From Oscillospiraceae bacterium (GTDB taxonomy: Bacteria > Bacillota > Clostridia > Oscillospirales > Ruminococcaceae): a DNA stretch of 36,373 nt. Under the pieces are notes generated by a model, which searched no databases, had not been told where the DNA came from, and saw only the letters and a program-made list of their open reading frames with translations. Position 1 is the first letter of the stretch, and every line of letters begins with the position of its first letter. Position numbers and translations under genes: made by a program. Location of the stretch: assembly GCA_017555565.1 (NCBI GenBank), contig JAFZGF010000006.1:1-36373 (forward strand). Direction: 5' to 3'. Below are positions 22,530-30,801 of the stretch, one piece after another.

Positions 22530-24578
22530 TTACAGCAATGCCCTGTCATACATTATTTGCCTGAGAGGCAGGGAAAGTCTGCTTTTACCCAACCTTGGAA
22601 TGCTGTCTACATATTCTGTAAAATTACCAAATACCTGCTCAAGATATTGCCATGACATAGCGACTGATTCGTATGGGGAAAAGGCGTCAGCAGGTGAAAC
22701 AGCAAGTGATATTCCTATCTTTTCAATCTGTGAAAACCAATCTTTTGAAAAATCTATAATTCCGTGTTGAATATCATTGAGTGTGTCATATACTCCTGTT
22801 TCGTCGCCATAAACGAAATCGTAATTTCCTTTTTTATCAAGTCTGTAGGACATTAATGTTGGAGATGTGGATGAAAACATTGCTTCAAGGCACATAACGG
22901 CAGTATTCCCAGCAAAATTATCAATAGGCATATACATATCACGGTTCTGTCCGTAATTGTAAAGATATGAATTAAGCACTCCGCTGTTTACATAATGGTT
23001 AACATCTTTTCGCATGCTTGTGGCCAGATATGCTCCAATGATTTCTATATCATTGCGCCCCATCACTTCATGTACAAAATGGCGCATCTGCAACAGAATC
23101 TGCCCGCTCCAGCCTACATCCGAAAGTACTATTTTTTTTGCGTCACCAAAACAGTAGTTAAAATATTTCTCTGCCGCTTCTCTCATAGGTGCAAATTCTG
23201 CGGAAATAATTTTCTTGTATTTATATATAAAATCACGCACAGAGCTGTATGTATTCTGATCGATAATGGTATCCGGAGACAGCTGGTTGTCTTCCAGCTT
23301 TTCAAGCAGAAATGAAAGTCCGGTTTCCTGCAAAGCATCTGCCATATTGCTGTTGGCAGCTAACGATCTGGTTTTAAAGAAGAATTTAATATATTCTTCT
23401 GTATGCAGGTCGAAAACAATCTGCCACATTGCAAATCTGGACACAATCATATACTGATGTGATATTCCGTCTATATGATTTCTGAAGATGGTTTCAAAAA
23501 TTTCTGCATCTCTGGCTAAAAATAAAATTTTGTCTGCTTTATTGTCCTGTGCAAATTTTTTCAGCCAATTGCAGTACCCTATGGTTAAAATGCCACCATA
23601 AGCATAGCCGTGTCTGTAGCCAATGCTGTGATTATATACACCTGAAAACAGCTTGTTTTCAACAAGTCCGGAATAAATATTGCCGGCAGGGGAAGATGCT
23701 GATGTGTTGTGGAAATCCGAGATTTTTTTACATGAAGGATAATACAGTGATTTCCAGCCATTATTGTCACTGTTTAAAACATCGCTTATATAGTTATCGC
23801 CTACATGTATAATTGTCTGCTCAGGGTAAAGCCCCGATATATATTTATATAGCTTGCCGCTGGCTTTTGACAGACCTGTCTCATTACTTACAAATAGGTT
23901 GTCATATCCAAAGTAACCGCATTCATTCAGCATCATTTTGATTACATCCGCTGGCAAATACATATCTGTAGTGATAATTATTTTTTTGTCTGTTGCTCGC
24001 AATGTATCAAAAATTTGTTTCATATATGGATTTGCAACACACAAAGCTTTTTCTGTTTCAATTTCCCGCAGCATTGCTTTTTCCATATCAAAAGATGTCC
24101 ATTCTTTTAAGATGTTGTAAATCTGTTCAAGAGACACCTCTTTGTCTTCATTGGAAGTTATTTCCCTTGCGTGTTTTTCAGCATCAATTCTGAGGGATGA
24201 AAAACTTTCAAAGCCTGTTTTCAGAGACACAATATCAAAAACATCTACAGGATTTCTGCAGTTTCTCAATATCAGCGTATCAAAAATATCGAAAGAAACT
24301 ATGTCATATTTCAAAAGCTGTTCAAGCATTTTATCTATGCCTATACGATGAACAAACTCTGTATGGTCTTGTGGAAAAAAAGACTGTGCAGTGCTTTGGA
24401 CAGCTTTGGCAGGCCTGAATTTGTTTATAAGATTTCGCATCCATTGCGTACTTTTCCAAAATTTTGAATTAAGAATTTTATAATACTCATTTTGCAAAGC
24501 AATTAATTCTGCTTCCATTTCTCGCAATTGCTGTTCCTTCTGCAGAATATGCATCTGAAACATACTGTTATTATTCAT
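22530..24578 (-). CDS. Large HAD-like hydrolase with coiled-coil N-terminus (COG5610 type)
   Basis: 682-residue cytoplasmic protein. Residues 10-38 form a coiled coil (LQKEQQLREMEAELIALQ) leading into SKFWKSTQWMRNL, a short motif often found at the N-terminus of surface-polysaccharide glycosyltransferases. A HAD hydrolase domain follows, with motif I SFDIFDTLILR (Asp97, Asp100), motif II IITTDMYLP (about 201-209), Lys238 in LSKASGKLY, and motif IV HVGDNYISDV (Asp261, Asp266). Residues 300-680 are a less familiar region found after HAD in similar large proteins linked to glycan gene clusters. It probably acts on a sugar phosphate or glycan intermediate (inference), but no glycan gene cluster is adjacent. 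AAAGGAGG precedes the ATG. Confidence 0.8.
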   Translation of the reverse strand: MNNNSMFQMHILQKEQQLREMEAELIALQNEYYKILNSKFWKSTQWMRNLINKFRPAKAVQSTAQSFFPQDHTEFVHRIGIDKMLEQLLKYDIVSFDIFDTLILRNCRNPVDVFDIVSLKTGFESFSSLRIDAEKHAREITSNEDKEVSLEQIYNILKEWTSFDMEKAMLREIETEKALCVANPYMKQIFDTLRATDKKIIITTDMYLPADVIKMMLNECGYFGYDNLFVSNETGLSKASGKLYKYISGLYPEQTIIHVGDNYISDVLNSDNNGWKSLYYPSCKKISDFHNTSASSPAGNIYSGLVENKLFSGVYNHSIGYRHGYAYGGILTIGYCNWLKKFAQDNKADKILFLARDAEIFETIFRNHIDGISHQYMIVSRFAMWQIVFDLHTEEYIKFFFKTRSLAANSNMADALQETGLSFLLEKLEDNQLSPDTIIDQNTYSSVRDFIYKYKKIISAEFAPMREAAEKYFNYCFGDAKKIVLSDVGWSGQILLQMRHFVHEVMGRNDIEIIGAYLATSMRKDVNHYVNSGVLNSYLYNYGQNRDMYMPIDNFAGNTAVMCLEAMFSSTSPTLMSYRLDKKGNYDFVYGDETGVYDTLNDIQHGIIDFSKDWFSQIEKIGISLAVSPADAFSPYESVAMSWQYLEQVFGNFTEYVDSIPRLGKSRLSLPLRQIMYDRALL

Positions 24579-24640
24579 AAATAACGCCTCCTTTACAGGA
24601 AATTATAACTCAAAAGAGTGGTAAATGCAATACAAGATAA

Positions 24641-24668
24641 TACTATTTACTAATTCAATAAAATAGTA
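24641..24668. promoter_or_regulatory. Inverted repeat upstream of the XRE regulator
   Basis: TACTATTT (24641-24648) and AAATAGTA (24661-24668) are exact complements separated by 12 bases. The site lies between the divergent HAD and XRE genes, 26 bases from the XRE start. It is a candidate operator for autoregulation; low-complexity AT content makes chance possible. Confidence 0.35.
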
Positions 24669-24693
24669 AAATCTACTCAAAGGAGTTATGTTT

Positions 24694-25011
24694 ATGGAAG
24701 CTAAAGACAGAATCAAATATTACATGAGAGAAAAAAATATTACAGAATACAAATTGGCTAAACTCAGTGGCTTATCTCAAAGCACAATCTCAAATATTTT
24801 TTTAAGGAATACATCACCTACAATTCCTACTGTTGAAGCAATATGTTCGGGATTAGGCATTACAATGTCACAGTTTTTTGCGGGTCCTGACGAAAAAAAT
24901 GTTCACCTTACAGACGAAGAGTTTCATACCTTCTGTAAATGGATGACATTGACACAAAAACAAAAAAGTGTAATAAAAGAACTGATAGAAGTTTTGAGCT
25001 CAGAAAATTGA
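24694..25011 (+). CDS. XRE-family HTH transcriptional regulator
   Basis: 105-residue DNA-binding protein. The N-terminal lambda-repressor-like HTH spans residues 3-62, with the recognition region KLAKLSGLSQSTISNIF (about 20-36) and the stabilising helix around PTVEAICSGLGITMSQFF. The C-terminal 35 residues form a short helical tail (TLTQKQKSVIKELIEVL), commonly a dimerisation or repression tail. The ATG at 24694 has AAGGAG eight bases upstream; another ATG six bases earlier has too little spacing. Divergent from the large HAD gene, it may control that gene or itself. Confidence 0.9.
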   Translation: MEAKDRIKYYMREKNITEYKLAKLSGLSQSTISNIFLRNTSPTIPTVEAICSGLGITMSQFFAGPDEKNVHLTDEEFHTFCKWMTLTQKQKSVIKELIEVLSSEN

Positions 25012-25015
25012 AATG

Positions 25016-25047
25016 AAAAAAGGAACACCATACGGTGTTCCTTTTTT
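25016..25047. terminator. Bidirectional terminator between XRE and greA
   Basis: Fourteen-base arms AAAAAAGGAACACC and GGTGTTCCTTTTTT with an ATAC loop serve both convergent genes. Confidence 0.92.
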
Positions 25048-25064
25048 GATATTTTCTTTTAAAA

Positions 25065-25544
25065 TTATCTGCGTACTTCAACTGATTTGATTGTCAGTTT
25101 CATTGTAGCACCTGTAGGAAGTTCTACAGTTACTGTTTCGCCTGCTTTGTGGCCTTTCAGTGCTGCACCAACAGGGGAGTCTTCACTGATTTTACCATTG
25201 AGTGGGTCAAATTCTGTGCTGCCTACGATATCGTATGCTTCTTCAAAATCATCTTCGTCAACTACAACAACGTGTACGCCTACGCCTACTTTGCTAACGT
25301 CCATATTGTCTTTGTTTACGATTTTTGCATTTTTGATTGTAGCTTCCAGTTCAAGAATACGCTGTTCCACAAGACCCTGTTCATTTTTGGCTTCATCGTA
25401 TTCGCTGTTTTCAGACAGGTCGCCGAAGCCGCGGGCCACTTTGATTTTTTCAGCCAGCTCTGCACGTTTTTCAGTTTTCAGATATTCCAGTTCATTTACC
25501 AGTGCTTCGTAGCCGGACTGTGTAAGTAATACTTCTCTTGCCAA
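25065..25544 (-). CDS. greA: Transcription elongation factor GreA
   Basis: 159-residue GreA. The N-terminal coiled coil bears the acidic tip DLSENSEYDEAKNEQ, which enters the RNA polymerase secondary channel and stimulates cleavage of backtracked RNA. The C-terminal FKBP-like domain includes SPVGAALKGHKAGETVTVEL. The start is a TTG at 25544 (MAREVLLTQSG), chosen because AAAAGGAG (25554-25561 on the minus strand) sits nine bases before it and the length then matches GreA. An in-frame ATG 27 bases upstream would put that site inside the gene. Confidence 0.95.
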   Translation of the reverse strand: MAREVLLTQSGYEALVNELEYLKTEKRAELAEKIKVARGFGDLSENSEYDEAKNEQGLVEQRILELEATIKNAKIVNKDNMDVSKVGVGVHVVVVDEDDFEEAYDIVGSTEFDPLNGKISEDSPVGAALKGHKAGETVTVELPTGATMKLTIKSVEVRR

Positions 25545-25709
25545 TTTGGTAATCTCCTTTTCAATAAACATTGTTTATCACAATGCATTATATTATATAT
25601 GTATTAAAAGTTAATGTCAATATAAAAAAGTGTAAAAGTATAGTAAATAATAGCATTTTAGCCAACTTTTTTACATAAAGCGGTAAAAAAATTGGTTTTA
25701 ATGCAAATG

Positions 25710-25735
25710 AAAAACTTCCCTTGCGGGAAGTTTTT
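25710..25735 (-). terminator. Terminator of the EF-G-like gene
   Basis: Eleven-base arms AAAAACTTCCC and GGGAAGTTTTT with a TTGC loop, 26 bases beyond the stop codon of the leftward GTPase gene. Confidence 0.9.
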
Positions 25736-25761
25736 CGTTCTGTGGGGAAAGAATATTAAGA

Positions 25762-27837
25762 CTATTCTTCGTCGTATTTTGCAACAATAAATTTCTTGGC
25801 TTCTTCGATAACTTTGCCTTCCATATGGCTTGGCAGCTGTTCGTATCTTGTGAATTCAAGAGTAAAGTGGCCTCTGCCTGCTGTCAGTGAGCGGATGTAT
25901 GTTGTAAAGTCGGACATTTCGCTCATTGGACATTCAGCGCTAACTTTCTGCATGCCGTCGCCAACTGGTTCGATACCCAGAACACGACCGCGGCGTTTGT
26001 TAACTTCGCCCATTACGTCGCCGGCGTTGTTGTCTGGAACATATGCATCCAGAGTGCCGATTGGTTCAAGCAGACAAGGTGAAGCATCTTTCAGACCTGC
26101 TTTGTATGCCAGTGTAGCAGCAAGTTTGAATGCCATTTCAGAAGAGTCAACTGGGTGGTAAGAACCGTCCAGCAGAGTAGCTTTAAGACCTACTACTGGG
26201 TAACCAGCCAGAACGCCGAATTTCTTAGCGTCCTGCAGACCTTTTTCAACTGCAGGGAAGTAGTTCTTTGGAACTGCGCCGCCGAATACTTTTTCTTCAA
26301 ATACCAGTTCATCGCCTTCTGTTGGTGAGAATTCAATCCAAACGTGACCGTACTGACCGTGACCGCCGGACTGTTTCTTGTGTTTACCTTCAGCTTTAAC
26401 TGTTTTTCTGATAGTTTCTCTGTAAGCAACTCTTGGTTTAGCAAGTTCAGCTTCAACACCGAATTTGCCTTTCATTTTTGCCAGAACAACGTCCAGATGC
26501 TGTTCGCCCAGACCTTTGATCAGCTGCTGAGCTGTTTCAGGGTCCTGACGGTAGCTAACTGTGCAGTCTTCTTCCATGATTCTCTGCAGAGCGGAAGAAA
26601 TTTTTGCTTCGTCGCCTTTGTTCTTTGGACGGATAGCCATTTCCATTGTAGGATTTGGGAATTCGTTTCTGGATGCTTTATAGTCATTCTGTGGGTCACA
26701 CAGGATATCGCCTGTTTTTGTGTTTGCCAGTTTTGTTACTGCACCGATGTCGCCAGCTTTGATGTATTCAGCGTCCATCTGTTTTTTGCCGCGAACAAAC
26801 AGCAGCTTGCCCAGTCTTTCAGGACCGCCAACAGTTGTGTTAACTACGTTGGAGTCAGCTTTCAGGTTGCCGGACAGAACTTTAACGTAAGACAGTTTGC
26901 CTACGAATGGGTCAGCAACAGTTTTGAATACGAGAGCAGCAACCTGGCTGTTTTCGTTGAATGGAAGAACAACTTCTGTTGAACCCAGTTCAAGAGCTGT
27001 GCCTTCTGTATCTTCTGGAGATGGTGCCAGTTCGTTGATAACATCCATCAGCATATCGATACCTTCCAGTTTTGTTGTAGCGCCACAAACTACTGGAGTG
27101 ATTGTACCTGCTTTGATACCTTTTTTGATACCGCCTGTGATTTCAGCTTTTGTAAACTGTTCACCGGAGAAGTATTTTTCAAAGAGTTCTTCATCTGTTT
27201 CAGCAACAGCTTCGTTGATAGCTGTTACCAGACCGTCAAGACGGTGACCTGTAGCAGGCATTACAACTTCTTCAGCTTTGCCGTTTTTGTACTGGTAAGC
27301 TTTGAATTCCATCAGGTTGATGTATGTAACTTTACCATTGTTTACAACAGGAACGATGATAGGACAAACCTGTGGACCGAATTCAGCTTTCAGTTCTTCA
27401 AATACGTTGTAGAAGTCAGCGTTTTCAACGTCAACTTTTGAAACGTAAATCATTGTGGAGCGACCGTATTTATTGCTCAGTTTGTATGCTTTCTGTGTGC
27501 CTACTTCAACGCCGTCTTTTGCACTTACTGTAATAAGTGTTGTTTCGCAGGCTTTCACACCTTCGTACATACCCAGTTCAAAGTCGAACAGACCAGGTAC
27601 GTCAACAAGGTTAACTTTCACACCATTGTGTTCGTATGGAGCGATTGCACTTGACAGTGAGCAAGCTCTTTTAATTTCTTCACCGTCAAAGTCGGATACT
27701 GTGTTGCCATCTTCTACGCGGCCCTGGCGGTCTGTTGTTTTTGTTGCCCACAGCAATGCTTCAACAAGGCTTGTTTTACCGCTGCCTGCGTGACCGGCTA
27801 CCATCACGTTTTTTATTTTCAGATTTTTGTAGTCCAT
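25762..27837 (-). CDS. EF-G-like translational GTPase (FusA2/EF-G-2 type)
   Basis: 691-residue GTPase with full EF-G domain order: G domain (about 1-275), domain II (290-390), domain III (395-470), domain IV (475-600) and domain V (600-690). It is not the housekeeping EF-G. The P-loop is GHAGSGKTSLVE rather than AHxDxGKTT, G3 is VDVPGLFDF in place of DTPGH, and G4 is YVSKVD instead of NKxD. Switch I lacks the RGITI sequence (RACSLSS here). As I recall, the Thermus EF-G-2 paralogue shows similar GHAGSGKT and non-Asn G4 motifs. Function of this paralogue is not settled. A G-rich site (AGGGGG) lies 12 bases before the ATG. Monocistronic. Confidence 0.9.
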   Translation of the reverse strand: MDYKNLKIKNVMVAGHAGSGKTSLVEALLWATKTTDRQGRVEDGNTVSDFDGEEIKRACSLSSAIAPYEHNGVKVNLVDVPGLFDFELGMYEGVKACETTLITVSAKDGVEVGTQKAYKLSNKYGRSTMIYVSKVDVENADFYNVFEELKAEFGPQVCPIIVPVVNNGKVTYINLMEFKAYQYKNGKAEEVVMPATGHRLDGLVTAINEAVAETDEELFEKYFSGEQFTKAEITGGIKKGIKAGTITPVVCGATTKLEGIDMLMDVINELAPSPEDTEGTALELGSTEVVLPFNENSQVAALVFKTVADPFVGKLSYVKVLSGNLKADSNVVNTTVGGPERLGKLLFVRGKKQMDAEYIKAGDIGAVTKLANTKTGDILCDPQNDYKASRNEFPNPTMEMAIRPKNKGDEAKISSALQRIMEEDCTVSYRQDPETAQQLIKGLGEQHLDVVLAKMKGKFGVEAELAKPRVAYRETIRKTVKAEGKHKKQSGGHGQYGHVWIEFSPTEGDELVFEEKVFGGAVPKNYFPAVEKGLQDAKKFGVLAGYPVVGLKATLLDGSYHPVDSSEMAFKLAATLAYKAGLKDASPCLLEPIGTLDAYVPDNNAGDVMGEVNKRRGRVLGIEPVGDGMQKVSAECPMSEMSDFTTYIRSLTAGRGHFTLEFTRYEQLPSHMEGKVIEEAKKFIVAKYDEE

Positions 27838-28153
27838 GATAAAAATGAACCCCCTTTTAAAGATTTTTAATACGTCTTAATATCCCTTTTGTGCCATCTT
27901 GCACAAACATTACAAAAATTGTACCATACAGAGCGCTTTTTTTAAATATTTTTCACATATTTTTTTAGCGTTTTAGTGTAGAAATTGCAAGCCAGCTATT
28001 GTTGATATTTACTAAACACTTTCAAAAATTAAATAAAATTTAATATAATTGTATAAAATTTAACAAACTTTTTGAAAATGTGACTAAGGTACTAAACAAA
28101 TCGATAAAATTGTGATAGAATATAACTGTAATCTACAGAGGAGGCGAAAATTT
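27838..28153. other. AT-rich intergenic region with short repeats
   Basis: No gene seen. It lies between two divergent genes and should hold both promoters, but no clear -35/-10 pair stands out. TACTAAACA is repeated at 28010-28018 and 28090-28098, exactly 80 bases apart. TTTCAAAAA (28020-28028) and TTTTTGAAA (28069-28077) are complementary between those two copies. This symmetric set could be regulatory for the downstream hydrolase gene. Confidence 0.45.
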
Positions 28154-28690
28154 ATGAAAAAAGCATTGATAGTAGTAGATTATCAGAATGATTTTGTAGA
28201 CGGTGCTCTTGGTTTTCTGGCGGCTGAAAATATTTCAGACAAAATTTATAGTCTTGTAGCAAATGCCGTAGCATCAAAAGATTTTATCGTATTTACAAAA
28301 GATACCCATTACGACAATTATATGGAAACAAGAGAGGGTAAATTCCTGCCTGTTCCACACTGTATCAAGGGTACACCTGGTCACGACCTTTATGGTCGAC
28401 TGGCGGATTTTGAAGAGGTGGTTACACCTAATGCAGTAATTATAGAAAAAGAAACATTCGGCAGCGACAGACTGTGCGCTGTAATCGAAGAAGCTTTTTC
28501 AGGTGAACCTGATGTGATAGAATTCTGCGGTGTTGTAACAAATATCTGTGTTTTGTCCAACGTGGTGCTGTGCCAGACATATTTTAAAAATGCAAAAATA
28601 GTAGTGCACGAAGACGCCACTGCCGCAATAGGCAAACAGCAGGATTATGCAATCGAAGTTATGAAGGGTCTTGGGGTAGAAATTGTATAA
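28154..28690 (+). CDS. pncA: Nicotinamidase/isochorismatase family cysteine hydrolase
   Basis: 178-residue cysteine hydrolase. The catalytic triad is visible as Asp9 in IVVDYQNDFVDG, Lys99 in VIIEKETFGS and Cys132 in GVVTNICVLSN. Metal-binding candidates lie in TKDTHYDNY (Asp50, His52) and PHCIKGTPGHDLYG. This arrangement matches nicotinamidases, which deaminate nicotinamide to nicotinate in NAD salvage; isochorismatase-like homologues cannot be excluded, so the symbol is tentative. GAGGAGG (28138-28144) precedes the ATG at 28154; an upstream in-frame ATG lacks a site. No terminator is evident; dispersed repeats follow. Confidence 0.85.
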   Translation: MKKALIVVDYQNDFVDGALGFLAAENISDKIYSLVANAVASKDFIVFTKDTHYDNYMETREGKFLPVPHCIKGTPGHDLYGRLADFEEVVTPNAVIIEKETFGSDRLCAVIEEAFSGEPDVIEFCGVVTNICVLSNVVLCQTYFKNAKIVVHEDATAAIGKQQDYAIEVMKGLGVEIV

Positions 28691-29037
28691 ACGAAAAAGA
28701 AAAACAGATAATTGATACATCAAGAAAAATTATATGGATGATGATTGTAATAAAGTGTTGGTGGCTTATACATGAAAAAAAGTATTTTTCCCCAAAAGGA
28801 TATGTGTCACACATTTGGTGTTCAGAATGACATTTGAGATAACACGATTCCTCGGCAGGCTTGGAATGACACAATTATCTGTTGTTGTATATAACTGATG
28901 GCTTACAGATGCCCTTACACGGTTCGTAGAATGATTCGGACGGTCGGAGAGCAAGCACTGCCAATCTGTGATATAAGGCATATACTTTTGACCAAGGCAG
29001 AGATAATATAAGATATGTATAACAAAGGAATAGATAA
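28691..29037. repeat. Intergenic region with dispersed-repeat fragments
   Basis: No convincing gene. Two tandem half-units of the GTCATTCCGAGC-type repeat lie on the minus strand: GAATGACA at 28825-28832, then GATTCCTCGG at 28846-28855 with GGAATGACA at 28863-28871. These match the arms of the repeat at 8709-8826. Short minus-strand frames here follow the repeat and have no ribosome site. The promoter for the DUF6311 gene should lie near the right end, but none is obvious. Confidence 0.6.
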
Positions 29038-30699
29038 ATGAACAGTTTGATTGGTAAAAGAAAAATAAGAATAGCTTTTGCTGGGGCGATTATAGGGGTA
29101 ATTACTTTTTTAATATTGTACGGAATCACCCCATTAAGTGTAACAAATGACAGTTGGATATTACAGGGCTATGATGAGCTTGATATACTTCAGCATTATG
29201 CCGGCTGGCTGCATTTCAGAAACAGCCCATGGACATTCCCACTGATGCAGGCGGAAACACTGGCTTATCCTACAGGTACAATAATTTCTTTTACAGACTC
29301 AATACCTCTGGTGGCACTTGTGTTTAAATTGCTTACAAATCTTTTACCGGATACTTTTCAGTATTTTGGGATTTTCACATTGATGTGCTATATGTTGCAG
29401 GGGCTATTTGCAGCATTGCTGGCAGAATTGTTTATAGATAATGAGAAATATATTGCAGTTGCAGTTCCTTTTTTTACCTTTGCTCCAATATTGATGGAAA
29501 GAGCTTTCAGACATACAGCTCTTGGTTCTCAATGGCTTATACTGGCGGCATTGTATTTGTATTTTGGAAACAGGGATAAGGAAAAAGGTGTATCTGTAGA
29601 TATAAAATTCACACTGCTCACCTTGTTGTCTATAGGCATACATCCGTATTTTTTACCGATGGTGTATGGAATCTATTTTTTCTACATTGCAGAGAGGGTA
29701 TGGCGCAATTCTTTCAAATTCAGATATACCATAAAAAGAGCAGCAATGCTTTTTATCAGCCTTATGGTAACAGTGGCCGAAGGATATGTTCTTGGTACAT
29801 TGGGTGTAAATGAAGTGCGGAGGTGGGGTTACTCTATATATTCCATGAATCTTAATGCTTTGTGGAATCCAACATCAGTTGGCGGATACAAATGGTCATT
29901 GTTTCTTGCCAAACAGAATCAATTTTCGGGACAGTATGACGGCTTTAATTACGTTGGACTGGGTATCCTGTTTGCAACTGTGCGGTGTGCCATATACATA
30001 ATATCAATGTTTAATATGGATAAAATAAAATTATTTATAAAAAATTACATTGGTATTATTTTTCTTTCCTTGTGCTTTACCGCTTTTGCAGTAACAAATG
30101 TAATCACTTTCAACAGCGCAGCCATTACAATACCTATACCTGAATATTTGTTGAATTTATGCAGTATTTTCAGGTCAAGCGGCAGACTTTTCTATCCTGT
30201 TTACTATCTGATAATTTTATTTGTAATAGTATTTATATATAACAATCTGAATATTAAAAACAGCAGAAAAATGGTAGTGATATCCCTTGTTCTGTGCTTG
30301 CAGTTGGGTGATATGATGCCTGTACTGTTAGGCAAGCATCTCCATTTTTTAAATGAGCCACAGCTTACAATAATTGATGACAGTTATCTTATGGAACGGA
30401 TTAAAGGAAAAGAACTTGTGGTGTCTATGCTGTCGGCTGATGATTTTGAACTGGTATGTTTTGCAGGTAAAAACAATGTAGCCACTAACCGGTCATGTGC
30501 CAATACAGGGGATTATTCCCGTGCGTTTGGTATGGGTGCCAAGGAATATGAAAAAATTGTAAACGGAGAGTTTGAAAAAGATAAACTGTATGTAACAACA
30601 GACCCCTTGGCTGTAGCTGAGCTTAAATATGTACTGGCATCAAATACAGATGCTACGCTGTATGAAACTGGAAGATTTTTGTTTGTAATTCCGAATTAA
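29038..30699 (+). CDS. DUF6311 polytopic membrane protein
   Basis: 553-residue protein. A first membrane helix (about 11-31) precedes a large extracytoplasmic loop with YDELDILQHYAGWLHFRNSP, PWTFPLMQAETLAYPTGT and FTDSIPLVALVFKLL, the N-terminal pattern of the DUF6311 family. About nine more helices follow to residue 430, then a soluble C-terminal domain of about 120 residues. The layout recalls GT-C type integral membrane glycosyltransferases; no function is established. AAAGGAATAG precedes the ATG. Like the HAD protein at 22530-24578 it is a surface-glycan type gene standing alone. Confidence 0.75.
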   Translation: MNSLIGKRKIRIAFAGAIIGVITFLILYGITPLSVTNDSWILQGYDELDILQHYAGWLHFRNSPWTFPLMQAETLAYPTGTIISFTDSIPLVALVFKLLTNLLPDTFQYFGIFTLMCYMLQGLFAALLAELFIDNEKYIAVAVPFFTFAPILMERAFRHTALGSQWLILAALYLYFGNRDKEKGVSVDIKFTLLTLLSIGIHPYFLPMVYGIYFFYIAERVWRNSFKFRYTIKRAAMLFISLMVTVAEGYVLGTLGVNEVRRWGYSIYSMNLNALWNPTSVGGYKWSLFLAKQNQFSGQYDGFNYVGLGILFATVRCAIYIISMFNMDKIKLFIKNYIGIIFLSLCFTAFAVTNVITFNSAAITIPIPEYLLNLCSIFRSSGRLFYPVYYLIILFVIVFIYNNLNIKNSRKMVVISLVLCLQLGDMMPVLLGKHLHFLNEPQLTIIDDSYLMERIKGKELVVSMLSADDFELVCFAGKNNVATNRSCANTGDYSRAFGMGAKEYEKIVNGEFEKDKLYVTTDPLAVAELKYVLASNTDATLYETGRFLFVIPN

Positions 30700-30761
30700 G
30701 ACATACGGATGTGAATTGATTAACTGAATACATCAGTGTCTATACACGAAATTTATACACT

Positions 30762-30798
30762 AAAAAACGGCACAGTGATTGTCACTGTGCCGTTTTTT
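30762..30798. terminator. Bidirectional terminator between DUF6311 and secA
   Basis: Seventeen-base perfect arms AAAAAACGGCACAGTGA and TCACTGTGCCGTTTTTT with a three-base loop, ending three bases before the secA stop codon. Confidence 0.95.
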
Positions 30799-30801
30799 GT
30801 A

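Noticed and set aside
24688-24690. ATG six bases upstream of the chosen XRE start
   Set aside because: Spacing to AAGGAG is only about two bases; the ATG at 24694 has normal spacing.
28766-29129. Minus-strand frames of 71 and 84 residues
   Set aside because: They run through dispersed-repeat fragments or antisense to the DUF6311 start and have no ribosome site.
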